From Fictibacillus phosphorivorans (GTDB lineage Bacteria > Bacillota > Bacilli > Bacillales > Fictibacillaceae): 64,000 bases of DNA. The stretch spans positions 2,170,001-2,234,000 of the forward strand of contig NZ_CP015378.1 of the NCBI RefSeq assembly GCF_001629705.1. The letters run 5' to 3'. The notes below the pieces were generated by a model that worked only from the letters and a program-made list of their open reading frames with translations, did not search any database and was not told where the DNA came from. Positions 43,420 through 51,339 of this stretch are shown piece after piece (within the stretch, counting starts at the first letter, position 1; each line of letters starts with the position of its first letter). The position numbers were made by a program, and so were the translations under genes.

Positions 43420-44352
43420 TTAACCTTTTATAGATCCAATCATGACACCTTTCACAAAATAACGTTGCAAGAAAGGATAGAGAATCAATAATGGGAATGT
43501 TGAAACGATGATCATGCCATACTTGATGAGTTCAGCTACTCGCTGCTTGGCTGCATATGATTCAACATCCATCATCATCGCCGCAGAGTTTGATACTTGG
43601 TTCTCTACTAAAATATTTCTTAAGATCAGTTGCAGCGGATACTTCGATTCGTCATTTAAATAGATCAGTGCATCAAAGAATCCATTCCAATGTCCGACTA
43701 CGTGAAACAATACCATCACTGCGATAATCGGTTTTGATAGAGGCAGAACGATCTTGAAAAAGAATCGAGTGTTCGAACATCCATCTATAAACGCTGCTTC
43801 TCTAAGTTCCCCTGGAATCGACGTTTCAAAGAACGTTTTTGCAATGATGATATTCCACACACCAACAGCGTTTGGAATCACCATAGCCCAGATCGTATCG
43901 ACCATCCCAAGATCCTTAACTAGAAGGTATGTTGGAATGAGACCTCCGCTAAAGAACATCGTAAAAACGAACACGAGCATAATGAGATTTCTACCGTAAA
44001 AATCGGGTCTTGAAAGTGGATAGGCTGCGGTTAGCGTTAACATGATCGATATCGCTGTCCCTACCGCTGCATATAGTATCGTGTTACCGTACCCAACCCA
44101 GATCAACGTATCGCTGAAGATTCGTTCATACCCTTCAAGCGTAATATCCTTCGGCCATAGCCAAACTTCCCCTGCAAAAACAGCGTTCGGATCACTGATT
44201 GAACTGATCGAAATAAAGTACAGCGGATATAATACCATCAAGGCATATAGAGTCATCAACCCGTAGTTCACTACGTCAAACGTCATATCCCCTTTGGTTC
44301 TTCTAAATGCTCTCAATGATTTCCCCTCCTTACCATAAGCTGTTACCCCCAA
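43420..44352 (-). CDS. CUT1 sugar ABC transporter permease (YtcP/LplC-like)
   Basis: Six predicted helices, with the MalG-type EAA loop ELREAAFIDGCSNTRFFFKIVLPLSKPI (in part) at about residue 190 and the N-terminal YGLMTLYALMVLYPLYFISISSISDPNAVFAG (in part) typical of the YtcP group. It overlaps the preceding permease gene by 23 bases. It forms the inner-membrane pore with that permease. No ATPase gene is nearby, so a shared MsmX-type ATPase is expected. Confidence 0.9.
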   Translation of the reverse strand: MGVTAYGKEGKSLRAFRRTKGDMTFDVVNYGLMTLYALMVLYPLYFISISSISDPNAVFAGEVWLWPKDITLEGYERIFSDTLIWVGYGNTILYAAVGTAISIMLTLTAAYPLSRPDFYGRNLIMLVFVFTMFFSGGLIPTYLLVKDLGMVDTIWAMVIPNAVGVWNIIIAKTFFETSIPGELREAAFIDGCSNTRFFFKIVLPLSKPIIAVMVLFHVVGHWNGFFDALIYLNDESKYPLQLILRNILVENQVSNSAAMMMDVESYAAKQRVAELIKYGMIIVSTFPLLILYPFLQRYFVKGVMIGSIKG

Positions 44353-45283
44353 GTTTTCTCACGATTCTGTTTACCAGTAAGAGCATAATTAAATTGATAA
44401 CAGAGTTAAAAAGACCGATGGCGGCTGCAAAACTATATTGAGCACGTTGAAGACCAATCTCATACACATAAGTTGGAATGATGGCTGAGGCTGATTTGTT
44501 CAGATCTGTCTGCATCAAATATGCTTTTTCAAATCCAATGTTCATGATGTTTCCAATCGCAAGAATTAACAGAATCACAATCGTCGGTCGTATCCCTGGG
44601 ATATCCACATGCCAGATACGCTGCCACTTATTCGCCCCATCCATAATTGCGGCTTCATGAAGTGCAGGTGAAACACCCGCTAGTGCTGCAAGATAGATAA
44701 TGGTCGCCCAGCCTGTCTCTTGCCAAAGTCCGGATATCACATAAAGTGGTTTGAACCATTCTGGTCTCGCCATGAATAATATAGGTTCTCCACCGAACAA
44801 AACGATCAGATGGTTGACGATTCCACTAGTGGGAGATAAGAACACGAACAAAATTCCGACTAAAACAACAGTTGAGATAAAGTGCGGTGCATAGATGACC
44901 GTTTGAACAAACTTCTTGTAGCGTTCACTCGTCAGTTGATTTAACAAAAGAGCGACGATGATCGGAACTGGAAATGTAAAGATGAAAGCCCACAGACTTA
45001 AGCTGAGCGTATTCTTAATGAGCGTCCAAAACTGATATGATTCGAAGAACCTCGTAAAGTGCTGGAAGCCAATCCAAGGGCTTCCCCAAATTCCTTCTGT
45101 AGGTATGTACTGTTTGAACGCAAGTTGGATGCCATACATCGGAACATACTTAAACAAGATGAACCATAACAAGCACGGAAGAACAAACAGATACAACTCC
45201 CAGTTGCGCATGATTTTTTTGCGTCTTGTGGTCTTTTTTGGAACAACAACGACTTGTTTTTCTTTGTTTAGTAACAATTCCAT
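44330..45283 (-). CDS. CUT1 sugar ABC transporter permease (LplB/YteP-like)
   Basis: The 317-residue permease has the LplB hallmark WELYLFVLPCLLWFILFKYVPMYGIQLAFKQY (in part) and the EAA loop ALHEAAIMDGANKWQRIWHVDIPGIRPTI (in part). ATG 45283 follows GGAGGTGATGAA. A perfect 16-base palindrome (45296-45311) ends 13 bases upstream of the start, in reach of the LacI regulator encoded next door. First structural gene of the fructan operon. Confidence 0.9.
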   Translation of the reverse strand: MELLLNKEKQVVVVPKKTTRRKKIMRNWELYLFVLPCLLWFILFKYVPMYGIQLAFKQYIPTEGIWGSPWIGFQHFTRFFESYQFWTLIKNTLSLSLWAFIFTFPVPIIVALLLNQLTSERYKKFVQTVIYAPHFISTVVLVGILFVFLSPTSGIVNHLIVLFGGEPILFMARPEWFKPLYVISGLWQETGWATIIYLAALAGVSPALHEAAIMDGANKWQRIWHVDIPGIRPTIVILLILAIGNIMNIGFEKAYLMQTDLNKSASAIIPTYVYEIGLQRAQYSFAAAIGLFNSVINLIMLLLVNRIVRKLGGNSLW

Positions 45284-45295
45284 TTCATCACCTCC

Positions 45296-45311
45296 ACGTA
45301 ATCGATTACGT
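45296..45311 (-). promoter_or_regulatory. LacI-type operator in front of the permease genes
   Basis: ACGTAATCGATTACGT is a perfect 16-base palindrome with the central CG of LacI-family sites. The same core occurs twice in front of the regulator gene. Confidence 0.85.
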
Positions 45312-45315
45312 AATA

Positions 45316-45329
45316 ATGAAGCGCTTACA
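45316..45329 (-). promoter_or_regulatory. cre-like site (CcpA)
   Basis: On the minus strand TGTAAGCGCTTCAT matches the cre consensus TGWAARCGYTWNCW at 13 of 14 positions. It lies between the LacI gene and the permease operator, and overlaps a small hairpin (AAGCGC/GCGCTT). Catabolite repression by CcpA is expected. Confidence 0.55.
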
Positions 45330-45347
45330 AATGCGCTTTTTAAAATA

Positions 45348-46352
45348 TCAACAGCTATCCCGTTGTATGATTTCAGTTTGTAGCCTCATCTCAATAAAAT
45401 CAGCATCCGGGTTTTCAATCCTTCTGAGTATGGCCTCTGCGGCTTTAACTCCTAATTCAAATGAAGGTTGTTTGATCATCGTGAGTGAGGGTGTGGTGAT
45501 TTTTGCCCACTCGTAATCGTCAAATCCGATAACCGCTACATCGGTCGGAATCACCTTTTTGTGGTCTTGAAGACACTTTACTACTCCCATCGTCATCACG
45601 TTATTGGCAGTAAGTACAGCAGAAATCTCTGATGAAGATAATAACTCTTTTGTCAGGTTGTATCCGTTCTCAAGTGTAGGGACAGCCTCTTTGATCAATG
45701 TGTCGTCTACCTTCATTCCTTGTTCTAATAGAGCCTGCTTATACCCTTCTAACCGCTCATCACTCGTTGAGATCCCGAGTGGTCCTGTAATGAATGCGAT
45801 TTTTTTATGACCTTTTGATAACAAGAGTTTGATGGCTTCATATGTGCCCTTTTTCCCATCACTTAAAATAAAGTCTCCCTTATCGTAGCCTTCTGGTTTA
45901 CGATCGATAAAGACAACAGGATAATCTCCGTTCAACTCTTGATGAAGAAACTCATGACTCTGAGAAGTAGGTGCCATGATAAGACCGTCTATAAACTGAT
46001 CGTTGAACATCGTGATCTGTTCTCTCTCCATGTTCAGTTCTTCATTCGTGTTACTCACGATCAGTTGGTACCCGTACCTCTTTAGTACGCTTCCAATTCC
46101 ATGAGCAATGGACATGAAGAAAAAGTTGGATGTATCGTCGGATTGAACCGGAATAATAAGTCCGATGATGTTCGATTTACGACTTCTTAAGTTCCTCGCG
46201 ACTGGGTTCGGACGGTAATTGAGTTCCTTCATAGCTTGAAATACTTTTTGTTTCGTCTCTTCAGCAACATACCGCGTTTCATTGATCACGTGGGACACGG
46301 TGGCTGTGGAAACATTCGCTTTTAAAGCAACTTCTTTCATGTTCACTGCCAT
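45348..46352 (-). CDS. LacI-family regulator of the fructan cluster
   Basis: The 334-residue regulator has the LacI HTH and hinge MKEVALKANVSTATVSHVINETRYVAEETKQKVFQAM (in part; residues 5-45) with NYRPNPVARNLRS, then a periplasmic-binding-like sensor domain (NIIGLIIPVQSDD, FIDGLIMAP, AVIGFDDYEWA). ATG 46352 follows GAGGAG. Operators lie upstream of itself and of the permease gene 45283, so it probably represses the whole cluster until a fructose derivative binds. Confidence 0.92.
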   Translation of the reverse strand: MAVNMKEVALKANVSTATVSHVINETRYVAEETKQKVFQAMKELNYRPNPVARNLRSRKSNIIGLIIPVQSDDTSNFFFMSIAHGIGSVLKRYGYQLIVSNTNEELNMEREQITMFNDQFIDGLIMAPTSQSHEFLHQELNGDYPVVFIDRKPEGYDKGDFILSDGKKGTYEAIKLLLSKGHKKIAFITGPLGISTSDERLEGYKQALLEQGMKVDDTLIKEAVPTLENGYNLTKELLSSSEISAVLTANNVMTMGVVKCLQDHKKVIPTDVAVIGFDDYEWAKITTPSLTMIKQPSFELGVKAAEAILRRIENPDADFIEMRLQTEIIQRDSC

Positions 46353-46376
46353 TCCTATTACTCCTCAAAAAAACTG

Positions 46377-46402
46377 ACGTAATCGATTACGTAATCGATT
46401 AC
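46377..46402 (-). promoter_or_regulatory. Two abutting LacI operators upstream of the regulator
   Basis: GTAATCGATTAC occurs at 46379-46390 and again at 46391-46402, two perfect palindromes repeating at 12 bases. The first extends to ACGTAATCGATTACGT (46377-46392), identical to the site before the permease gene. Confidence 0.82.
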
Positions 46403-46529
46403 TTATAGAATAGTTTACCTTCCATTATTTAGTCAACAAGTTTTTTCAAATTTTCAGTTTTTTTTCTGTTTAGTGATTAATGGTTATATGTTAGATCTGT
46501 AACCCTACTGGTAGCGTATCTACTAAAAC

Positions 46530-46562
46530 AAAAAAGATTGAGCTTTTATGCTTAATCTTTTT
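46530..46562 (-). terminator. Terminator overlapping the glycosyltransferase stop region
   Basis: AAAAGATTGAGC pairs with GCTTAATCTTTT, with A/T runs on both sides, so it can act on either strand. It overlaps the last codons of the glycosyltransferase gene. Confidence 0.75.
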
Positions 46563-47823
46563 TGTGTAAAGTATTTTTTTTAATAAAATCTTCAATAAAT
46601 CTTGCGGCGTCCCTGGCACCGTGTTCTTTTTTTATCTTATCTTCTAATTGATGTGCTCTCTCAATCTTAGCAGAAGAAAGCATATGATTGATTCCTTCTG
46701 TTAACCTGTTTACTGTAAGTTCTTTTCTGGGAATAGGAGGTGCACCCACACCCAGTTCTTCTGATCGCTTTCCCCATGCGAACTGATCATTCCCATGTGG
46801 AATCACTACACTCGGGATACCTGATCGAAAAGTGACCGCTGAAGTACCCGCTCCTCCATGGTGAACAACACCCGCTAACTTGGGGAACAACCACGTATGA
46901 GGAACATTGCGAACAAAGTACATGTTCTCATATTTGTGGATATTCCTAAGATCAACTGGTAGGTTCACAATTCCTCGTTGCCCTGAGTTCTTTAGTGCTT
47001 CAGAGACTAGTTCGATGGTTTGCTCTGGATTCTCTTCCAAGATACTGCCAAACCCGATATAAATGGGTGGAGGTCCTTCTTTAATGAACGCGACAAGCTC
47101 ACGTGGAGGTTCCCACTCTTTCATGTCTTCCTCTAAAAACCAATAACCATAACATTTAGTGTGTGTGTGTGAAACAGGAAAAACATGAGGACTGAGAGAC
47201 ACGATTGAAGCATGTTCCCCTTTGCCAAATTCATTATAAGGATTTTTAAAATTGGGTGGAAGGGTTCCAAATCTATCTTTCCAAAAATCAGCAATCGATC
47301 CCTTTACAGTTCTCCAGAATCCGAATTCAAACACTTTATGAGAAAGAAAATTTGTCACTCTTCCCCACCTCGTTCGGTAGAAGATTAGGGCAGGATACTC
47401 TTTGGTGGCTGCCATAGGAAATGGCGTAGCTAAAACGGTCGGTACCCCGAAGTGTGCACCTGCAAAATGACCTATTGCTGCACCAGGATGGTAGATAATT
47501 GCGTCAGCTCCCTCACATGCTTCGAAAAGATCTCGTTGCATTCCTAATTGTTTGTCCTTAATGATGGGCTTCATTTTTTTAAAACTTGTAAAGAACTTAA
47601 GAGGTCCATCAGATTCAATGGATGCGTCAGCCATTTCCTTCATTACTTTCTCTAGGTCTCCTTTAATGGGGTGGAACTCTAAGTGATGATGTTCGACTAA
47701 CTGACGATAGTTTTCAAAACCAGCAAGTTTTACAGAGTGACCAAGTTTTTTTAATTCTACTCCAAGCGCAATGTAGGGCTGGGTATCTCCCCTTGTACCT
47801 GTAGTTAGCAGTGAAATTTTCAT
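46552..47823 (-). CDS. GT1-family glycosyltransferase (sterol glucosyltransferase/macrolide-type)
   Basis: The 423-residue GT-B enzyme opens MKISLLTTGTRGDTQPYIALGVEL (in part), the phosphate-loop motif of UGT51/MGT-like enzymes, and has the nucleotide-sugar motif VVHHGGAGTSAVTFRSGIPSVVIPHGNDQF (in part). It should glycosylate a lipid, sterol-like or antibiotic acceptor using UDP- or dTDP-sugar in the cytoplasm. It follows a MarR gene by 60 bases, and similar palindromes lie before both genes, so it is likely induced by a ligand of MarR. Confidence 0.87.
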   Translation of the reverse strand: MKISLLTTGTRGDTQPYIALGVELKKLGHSVKLAGFENYRQLVEHHHLEFHPIKGDLEKVMKEMADASIESDGPLKFFTSFKKMKPIIKDKQLGMQRDLFEACEGADAIIYHPGAAIGHFAGAHFGVPTVLATPFPMAATKEYPALIFYRTRWGRVTNFLSHKVFEFGFWRTVKGSIADFWKDRFGTLPPNFKNPYNEFGKGEHASIVSLSPHVFPVSHTHTKCYGYWFLEEDMKEWEPPRELVAFIKEGPPPIYIGFGSILEENPEQTIELVSEALKNSGQRGIVNLPVDLRNIHKYENMYFVRNVPHTWLFPKLAGVVHHGGAGTSAVTFRSGIPSVVIPHGNDQFAWGKRSEELGVGAPPIPRKELTVNRLTEGINHMLSSAKIERAHQLEDKIKKEHGARDAARFIEDFIKKNTLHKKD

Positions 47824-47842
47824 ATTCCTACTCCTTTTTATT

Positions 47843-47855
47843 AGTTAGTCTAACT
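47843..47855 (-). promoter_or_regulatory. MarR-type operator before the glycosyltransferase gene
   Basis: AGTTAG T CTAACT is a perfect 13-base palindrome (extended TTAGTTAG/CTAACTTA with one mismatch), 20 bases upstream of the start codon. It resembles the site at 48346-48362. Confidence 0.6.
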
Positions 47856-47883
47856 TACTTTATGAGGTAAAGAGGCGCTCTTA

Positions 47884-48324
47884 TTATTGAGACCTCTCTC
47901 TTTGATAGAAGCCTTTGATCAACTTCTCCAATGTTTTTTCAAATTGCTTTGCTTCATCAGCTGATAGTAATTGCTTGATAAAACTTACGTAGTTCTCTAA
48001 TGCTTGTTGGTTTAGTTGGATAAACGTTTTGCTATTCTCAGTTAACGTTACATGATAGACTCTTTTATCTATTGTAGATTGACTTTTTTTCGCATAGCCC
48101 ATTTGAACGAGTTTATTAATTCCTGTTGTCGCGGATGCCTTCGTAATGTTTAACGCCTCTGCAATTTCACTGATGGTCGGGTTGTTTAACTTACCGATCG
48201 CTTGGATATATTGAATTTGATTTACACGCAGATTTGTAACTCCTGCGGTTTGGATGGTATCTTCTATCAATTTTTTAAACGAAGTATCAAGAGTGATAAT
48301 AAATTCATTTAAAGTCTTCTCCAA
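47884..48324 (-). CDS. MarR-family regulator
   Basis: The 146-residue protein has a winged helix: NQIQYIQAIGKLNNPTISEIAEALNITKASATTGINKLVQMGYAKK (in part) with wing STIDKRVYHVTLTE. TTG 48324 is the likely start because GGAGGTG lies at proper distance; the frame extends to 48339 across that RBS. A perfect palindrome lies just upstream. It probably represses itself and the downstream glycosyltransferase. Confidence 0.88.
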   Translation of the reverse strand: MEKTLNEFIITLDTSFKKLIEDTIQTAGVTNLRVNQIQYIQAIGKLNNPTISEIAEALNITKASATTGINKLVQMGYAKKSQSTIDKRVYHVTLTENSKTFIQLNQQALENYVSFIKQLLSADEAKQFEKTLEKLIKGFYQRERSQ

Positions 48325-48345
48325 ACAAAACACCTCCAAATAAAT

Positions 48346-48362
48346 TTAGTTTGACAAACTAA
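48346..48362 (-). promoter_or_regulatory. MarR operator upstream of marR gene
   Basis: TTAGTTTG A CAAACTAA is a perfect 17-base palindrome 22 bases upstream of the TTG start. Confidence 0.78.
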
Positions 48363-48416
48363 CTATATAACGTGTTTTGGGTATCGTCAAGAACGAGTTA
48401 GTTAATAAGAGAAATT

Positions 48417-48450
48417 AAAAAGAATGCTTAATTCTCTAAGCACTCTTTTT
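48417..48450 (-). terminator. Terminator downstream of the HAM1-family gene
   Basis: AAAAAGAATGCTTA pairs with TAAGCACTCTTTTT with one mismatch; T runs on both strands. Confidence 0.78.
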
Positions 48451-48583
48451 GAGTAAGGAATACACCTTGAAAATAATCATCCATGCAAGTTCCTTATGTT
48501 TATAAATGGAACGTAGTTTTATATAAGCATTTATGACTTCTCAAGATTCTATCCGTTTTAACAAACAAGGTTGTATCTTGTCT

Positions 48584-49171
48584 CTATTCTACATCTACTA
48601 ATTGTTTCTGATTACTGTACCATTCGCCAAATTGGACCATACATGAATCCTCTTTTGTATGATTGTATGTATCAAAATCCTCTTCACTGAATTCAGCTAG
48701 TGTCTTATCAAAATTCTTCGGCATAAATATGTACCATAAATCTGACCATTTGTTTCTATTTTCAGTACCTCTAATTTCTTCTGAAACGACACCAGGAGAT
48801 TTACTTTCAAAATACCTTATTTCTTCGCCATCATAATATGCCAAACACGACCTGAATTCTGCATAACGGTTCTCTACATCACCTAACAATTTTAAGATGC
48901 CGTCAATACCAATCGTATCTAACATATGATTAACATAGGCTCTCGGAAATCCATTTAATTCAGAAACAAAGAAACCCGAATCCAGAGCAATGCATGGACG
49001 CTGAACGATGGAGTACGCTTGTAACACTTTTTGTTTTGCGATTTCTTTAATATCGTCACTTCTAGGTTCACTCAACTCTGTTTCGATTGGGATCACTTTT
49101 ATATGTTTTAAATCCTTTTCAGCTGAAGTAATTTTCCCTTTATTTGTCGTTACAAAAACGATTTCTTTCAT
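48584..49171 (-). CDS. HAM1/RdgB-family non-canonical purine NTP pyrophosphatase
   Basis: The 195-residue protein has the family start EIVFVTTNKGKITSAEKDL, the metal/substrate region RPCIALDSGFFVSELNGFPRAYVNHML (in part) and FAEFSEEDFDTYNH late. It would hydrolyse ITP, XTP or related nucleotides to monophosphates. It is more divergent than the housekeeping RdgB (motifs GFPRAYVNH instead of GAPGVYSAR), so this is probably a second, accessory family member. Monocistronic. Confidence 0.8.
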   Translation of the reverse strand: MKEIVFVTTNKGKITSAEKDLKHIKVIPIETELSEPRSDDIKEIAKQKVLQAYSIVQRPCIALDSGFFVSELNGFPRAYVNHMLDTIGIDGILKLLGDVENRYAEFRSCLAYYDGEEIRYFESKSPGVVSEEIRGTENRNKWSDLWYIFMPKNFDKTLAEFSEEDFDTYNHTKEDSCMVQFGEWYSNQKQLVDVE

Positions 49172-49303
49172 AACAAAAAGCTCCTTCTATGTATAACTTC
49201 TTTCCAGTCATAATCTATCCTGTAGAATGCTTCTTTTAACTATTTCAAATCTTACTTTTCATTTTATATGTATCTTATGAAATAACAATCTAAAAACGTC
49301 TAA

Positions 49304-49337
49304 TAAAAATGGTTAACCCAAAATTAAGGTTAACCAT
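49304..49337 (-). terminator. Terminator after the arr gene
   Basis: ATGGTTAACC (49309-49318) pairs with GGTTAACCAT (49328-49337); T run follows on the minus strand. Confidence 0.82.
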
Positions 49338-49398
49338 CTATTATCTTTAGTTTCATACAATAAGCCGGTTTCATTTGAGTACAGAAATATTATAAAAA

Positions 49399-49815
49399 TC
49401 AATCGTATATTACGTTTTTTCCTTGTTCGGTTAAGGTTTTTAAATGTGTTTGCATCTGATTAATCTCTTGGTCGGAATGCCTTTCCCATGTTTTTAATTC
49501 TGCTATGATTTTTAGAGGGAATTTCGATCTGTAAGAACGTGTCGGGTTTCCGGGAAATCTTTTATCGGTTAAGTTCGGATCGTTTTCAAATTCACCTAGT
49601 GGTTCTATGATATAGATCCTCTCTTTTGATTGTGCTCGTGCCAACTCAGCACCCCATTTGGCAGCATCTAATGTTGCGGTGAAATAAATATAGTTAGATT
49701 TTTTGTCTTGGAAATTAGATAAGTATAGCGGTTCTAACAGGTCCCCTAGTTTCAGTTCTGCTTTTGTACCATGAAAGAAAGGACCTCTATCTAAGATTTC
49801 TTTTTTATCATTCAT
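49399..49815 (-). CDS. arr: Rifamycin ADP-ribosyltransferase (Arr)
   Basis: The 138-residue protein is a full-length Arr: GPFFHGTKAELKLGDLLEP (NAD-binding His), NYIYFTATLDAAKWGAELA (tyrosine/aspartate region), RIYIIEPLGEFENDPNLTDKRFPGNPTRSYRS (in part), in the order of Arr-2 and Arr-ms. Arr transfers ADP-ribose from NAD to the C21/C23 hydroxyl of rifamycins and inactivates them. The gene has its own terminator and no mobile element beside it, so it is likely an intrinsic chromosomal determinant. Confidence 0.92.
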   Translation of the reverse strand: MNDKKEILDRGPFFHGTKAELKLGDLLEPLYLSNFQDKKSNYIYFTATLDAAKWGAELARAQSKERIYIIEPLGEFENDPNLTDKRFPGNPTRSYRSKFPLKIIAELKTWERHSDQEINQMQTHLKTLTEQGKNVIYD

Positions 49816-49909
49816 ACTCAGACACCTCTAACTATTTTTAGATTTGTTTTTAATAGTATATGATTTAAACCTTAGAAAGAGTAGTCTATTATTGATCTAG
49901 CATTAGAGG

Positions 49910-49978
49910 TATAATTGAAGTAGAAGCTCTCGTTTTAAAAATAACTGAAGCCTAATTTCTAATGGAATTAGGCTTTTT
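49910..49978 (+). ncRNA. Candidate short plus-strand transcript
   Basis: A perfect TATAAT (49910-49915) is followed by a strong intrinsic terminator (AAGCCTAATT/AATTAGGCTT, 49948-49975, then TTTTT) with no reading frame between and no plus-strand gene upstream. The -35 region is weak. A small RNA of about 60 bases is possible. Confidence 0.35.
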
Positions 49979-50103
49979 ACTGTAAATAACTGGCTTCCTC
50001 TTTATGTACACCATATGTTCCTATATCTGTTAGGACAATATATGTTTTTAAATAAAACTAAGGACCTATCGTTTTTTTTTCATCCTACGAAACTAGTGTC
50101 TTT

Positions 50104-50391
50104 TTATTTTGGAGCCAATATAATTCTTTCATCTTTCTGTTCAATAATGATCTGAAAGGTATTACTGATCAACTTCTGCCTTAACGCGTAAGGAATGGTA
50201 AGATATCCTTTATTAGAAATTATCTGTTTATATTCTCTTTTTAAAGACTTATCAATGACAAGGATAGAATCATGATAACAATCGATTCCTATCTCTAAAC
50301 CACAATGAATGTTAAACTCTTCTCTCCAAATAACCGGTATGTACAGGTATCCTTTCTTATTTTCATAGACCTTATTTGTGTATATAACCAA
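50104..50391 (-). CDS. Protein with two AbrB/MazE-like hairpin modules
   Basis: The product repeats a swapped-hairpin pattern: KGYLYIPVIWREEFNIHCGLEIGIDCYHDSILVI (in part) and KGYLTIPYALRQKLISNTFQIIIEQKDERIILAP (in part), each KGYLxIP-x8-L-x7-I. This is the AbrB/SpoVT N-domain layout twice in one chain. I start at TTG 50391 because GGGGGTG precedes it; the frame is open to ATG 50424, which lacks an RBS. Probably DNA-binding; target unknown. Confidence 0.6.
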   Translation of the reverse strand: MVIYTNKVYENKKGYLYIPVIWREEFNIHCGLEIGIDCYHDSILVIDKSLKREYKQIISNKGYLTIPYALRQKLISNTFQIIIEQKDERIILAPK

Positions 50392-50633
50392 GATGACACC
50401 CCCGTGATTCCTGAAAACCATCATACTTCATTTCACTACAGCAGTGAATGGGTCATGAGAATTAAAAAGTCACAGGGAAAAAAGTATAGACTCCATCATC
50501 ATTACAAATGGATCTATTTTAAACGACACGCCAAAATAAAACGTATCTCTGGATCTTACCGTATTCCTTTATAAAATTTATACTCTTTAACGTTTTCAAG
50601 CTGTCCTATCCTACGGTAATCTTTCAAACTCAT

Positions 50634-51263
50634 CTATTCCATAGAGTTCATTAACTGAAAAAAGTATTCAGGCTCTTGAGTCTTATTGAGCTTATACCAT
50701 GAATGTAAAGTATCCGGTGCAAATACATCTAATCTTTTCAACACTTCCATCGCAAATTCTAGAGGAGCTATTCCTGAAGCCGTAACCAAATTTTCATCAA
50801 CAACTGCTGGTCTCTCTTCATATAACTTTTCTCCCCTATAATTCGGACAGACCATTTTCAAGTAGTCTAAGTTGTTACTCGTATGCTTTCTCATATCTAG
50901 GTACCCCATATTCGCAAGTGCTATTGTTGCACCACAAATCGCCGCAACAATCGAACCCTGCTCTAAAGCGTCGCCTGTTTTTTTCAAGATGGGTTGATGA
51001 ACAACTTCTCCCCATGTATTTCCTCCAGGTAAAATTAAAAGATCTTTACTCTTTAGACTGCACTCTTCAATTGATATATCTGGTTGGATTCGTAGTCCAC
51101 CCATCGTAGTGATTATGTCTTTATCAGCTCCCACAGTTACTACTTTTAAAGGTGCTGTATCTTTTTTAAAGTACCTCCCTGTATGTAGTTCAGCAATCAA
51201 ATAACCATACTCCCAGTCTGACATGGTATTACATACATATAAATAAACGCTTCTTGTTTCCAT
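50634..51263 (-). CDS. DJ-1/PfpI-family protein
   Basis: This 209-residue type-1 amidotransferase-like protein has the nucleophile elbow IVAAICGATIALANMG (cysteine about 108), DLLILPGGNTWGE and ASGIAPLEFAMEVL. Members include YdeA- and YoaZ-like stress proteins, glyoxalase III and deglycases; which activity applies cannot be told. The start ATG 51263 follows AAGGAG. Monocistronic, after a WYL regulator gene with its own terminator. Confidence 0.87.
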   Translation of the reverse strand: METRSVYLYVCNTMSDWEYGYLIAELHTGRYFKKDTAPLKVVTVGADKDIITTMGGLRIQPDISIEECSLKSKDLLILPGGNTWGEVVHQPILKKTGDALEQGSIVAAICGATIALANMGYLDMRKHTSNNLDYLKMVCPNYRGEKLYEERPAVVDENLVTASGIAPLEFAMEVLKRLDVFAPDTLHSWYKLNKTQEPEYFFQLMNSME

Positions 51264-51307
51264 CCAATAACACTCCTTTTCACAAGTAATATAGACAATT
51301 ATAAAAT

Positions 51308-51338
51308 AACTTCCCTGACAGCTAACGTCAGGGAAGTT
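51308..51338 (-). terminator. Terminator after the WYL regulator gene
   Basis: AACTTCCCTGAC pairs perfectly with GTCAGGGAAGTT, 12-bp stem, directly downstream of the stop codon. Confidence 0.82.
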
Positions 51339-51339
51339 A

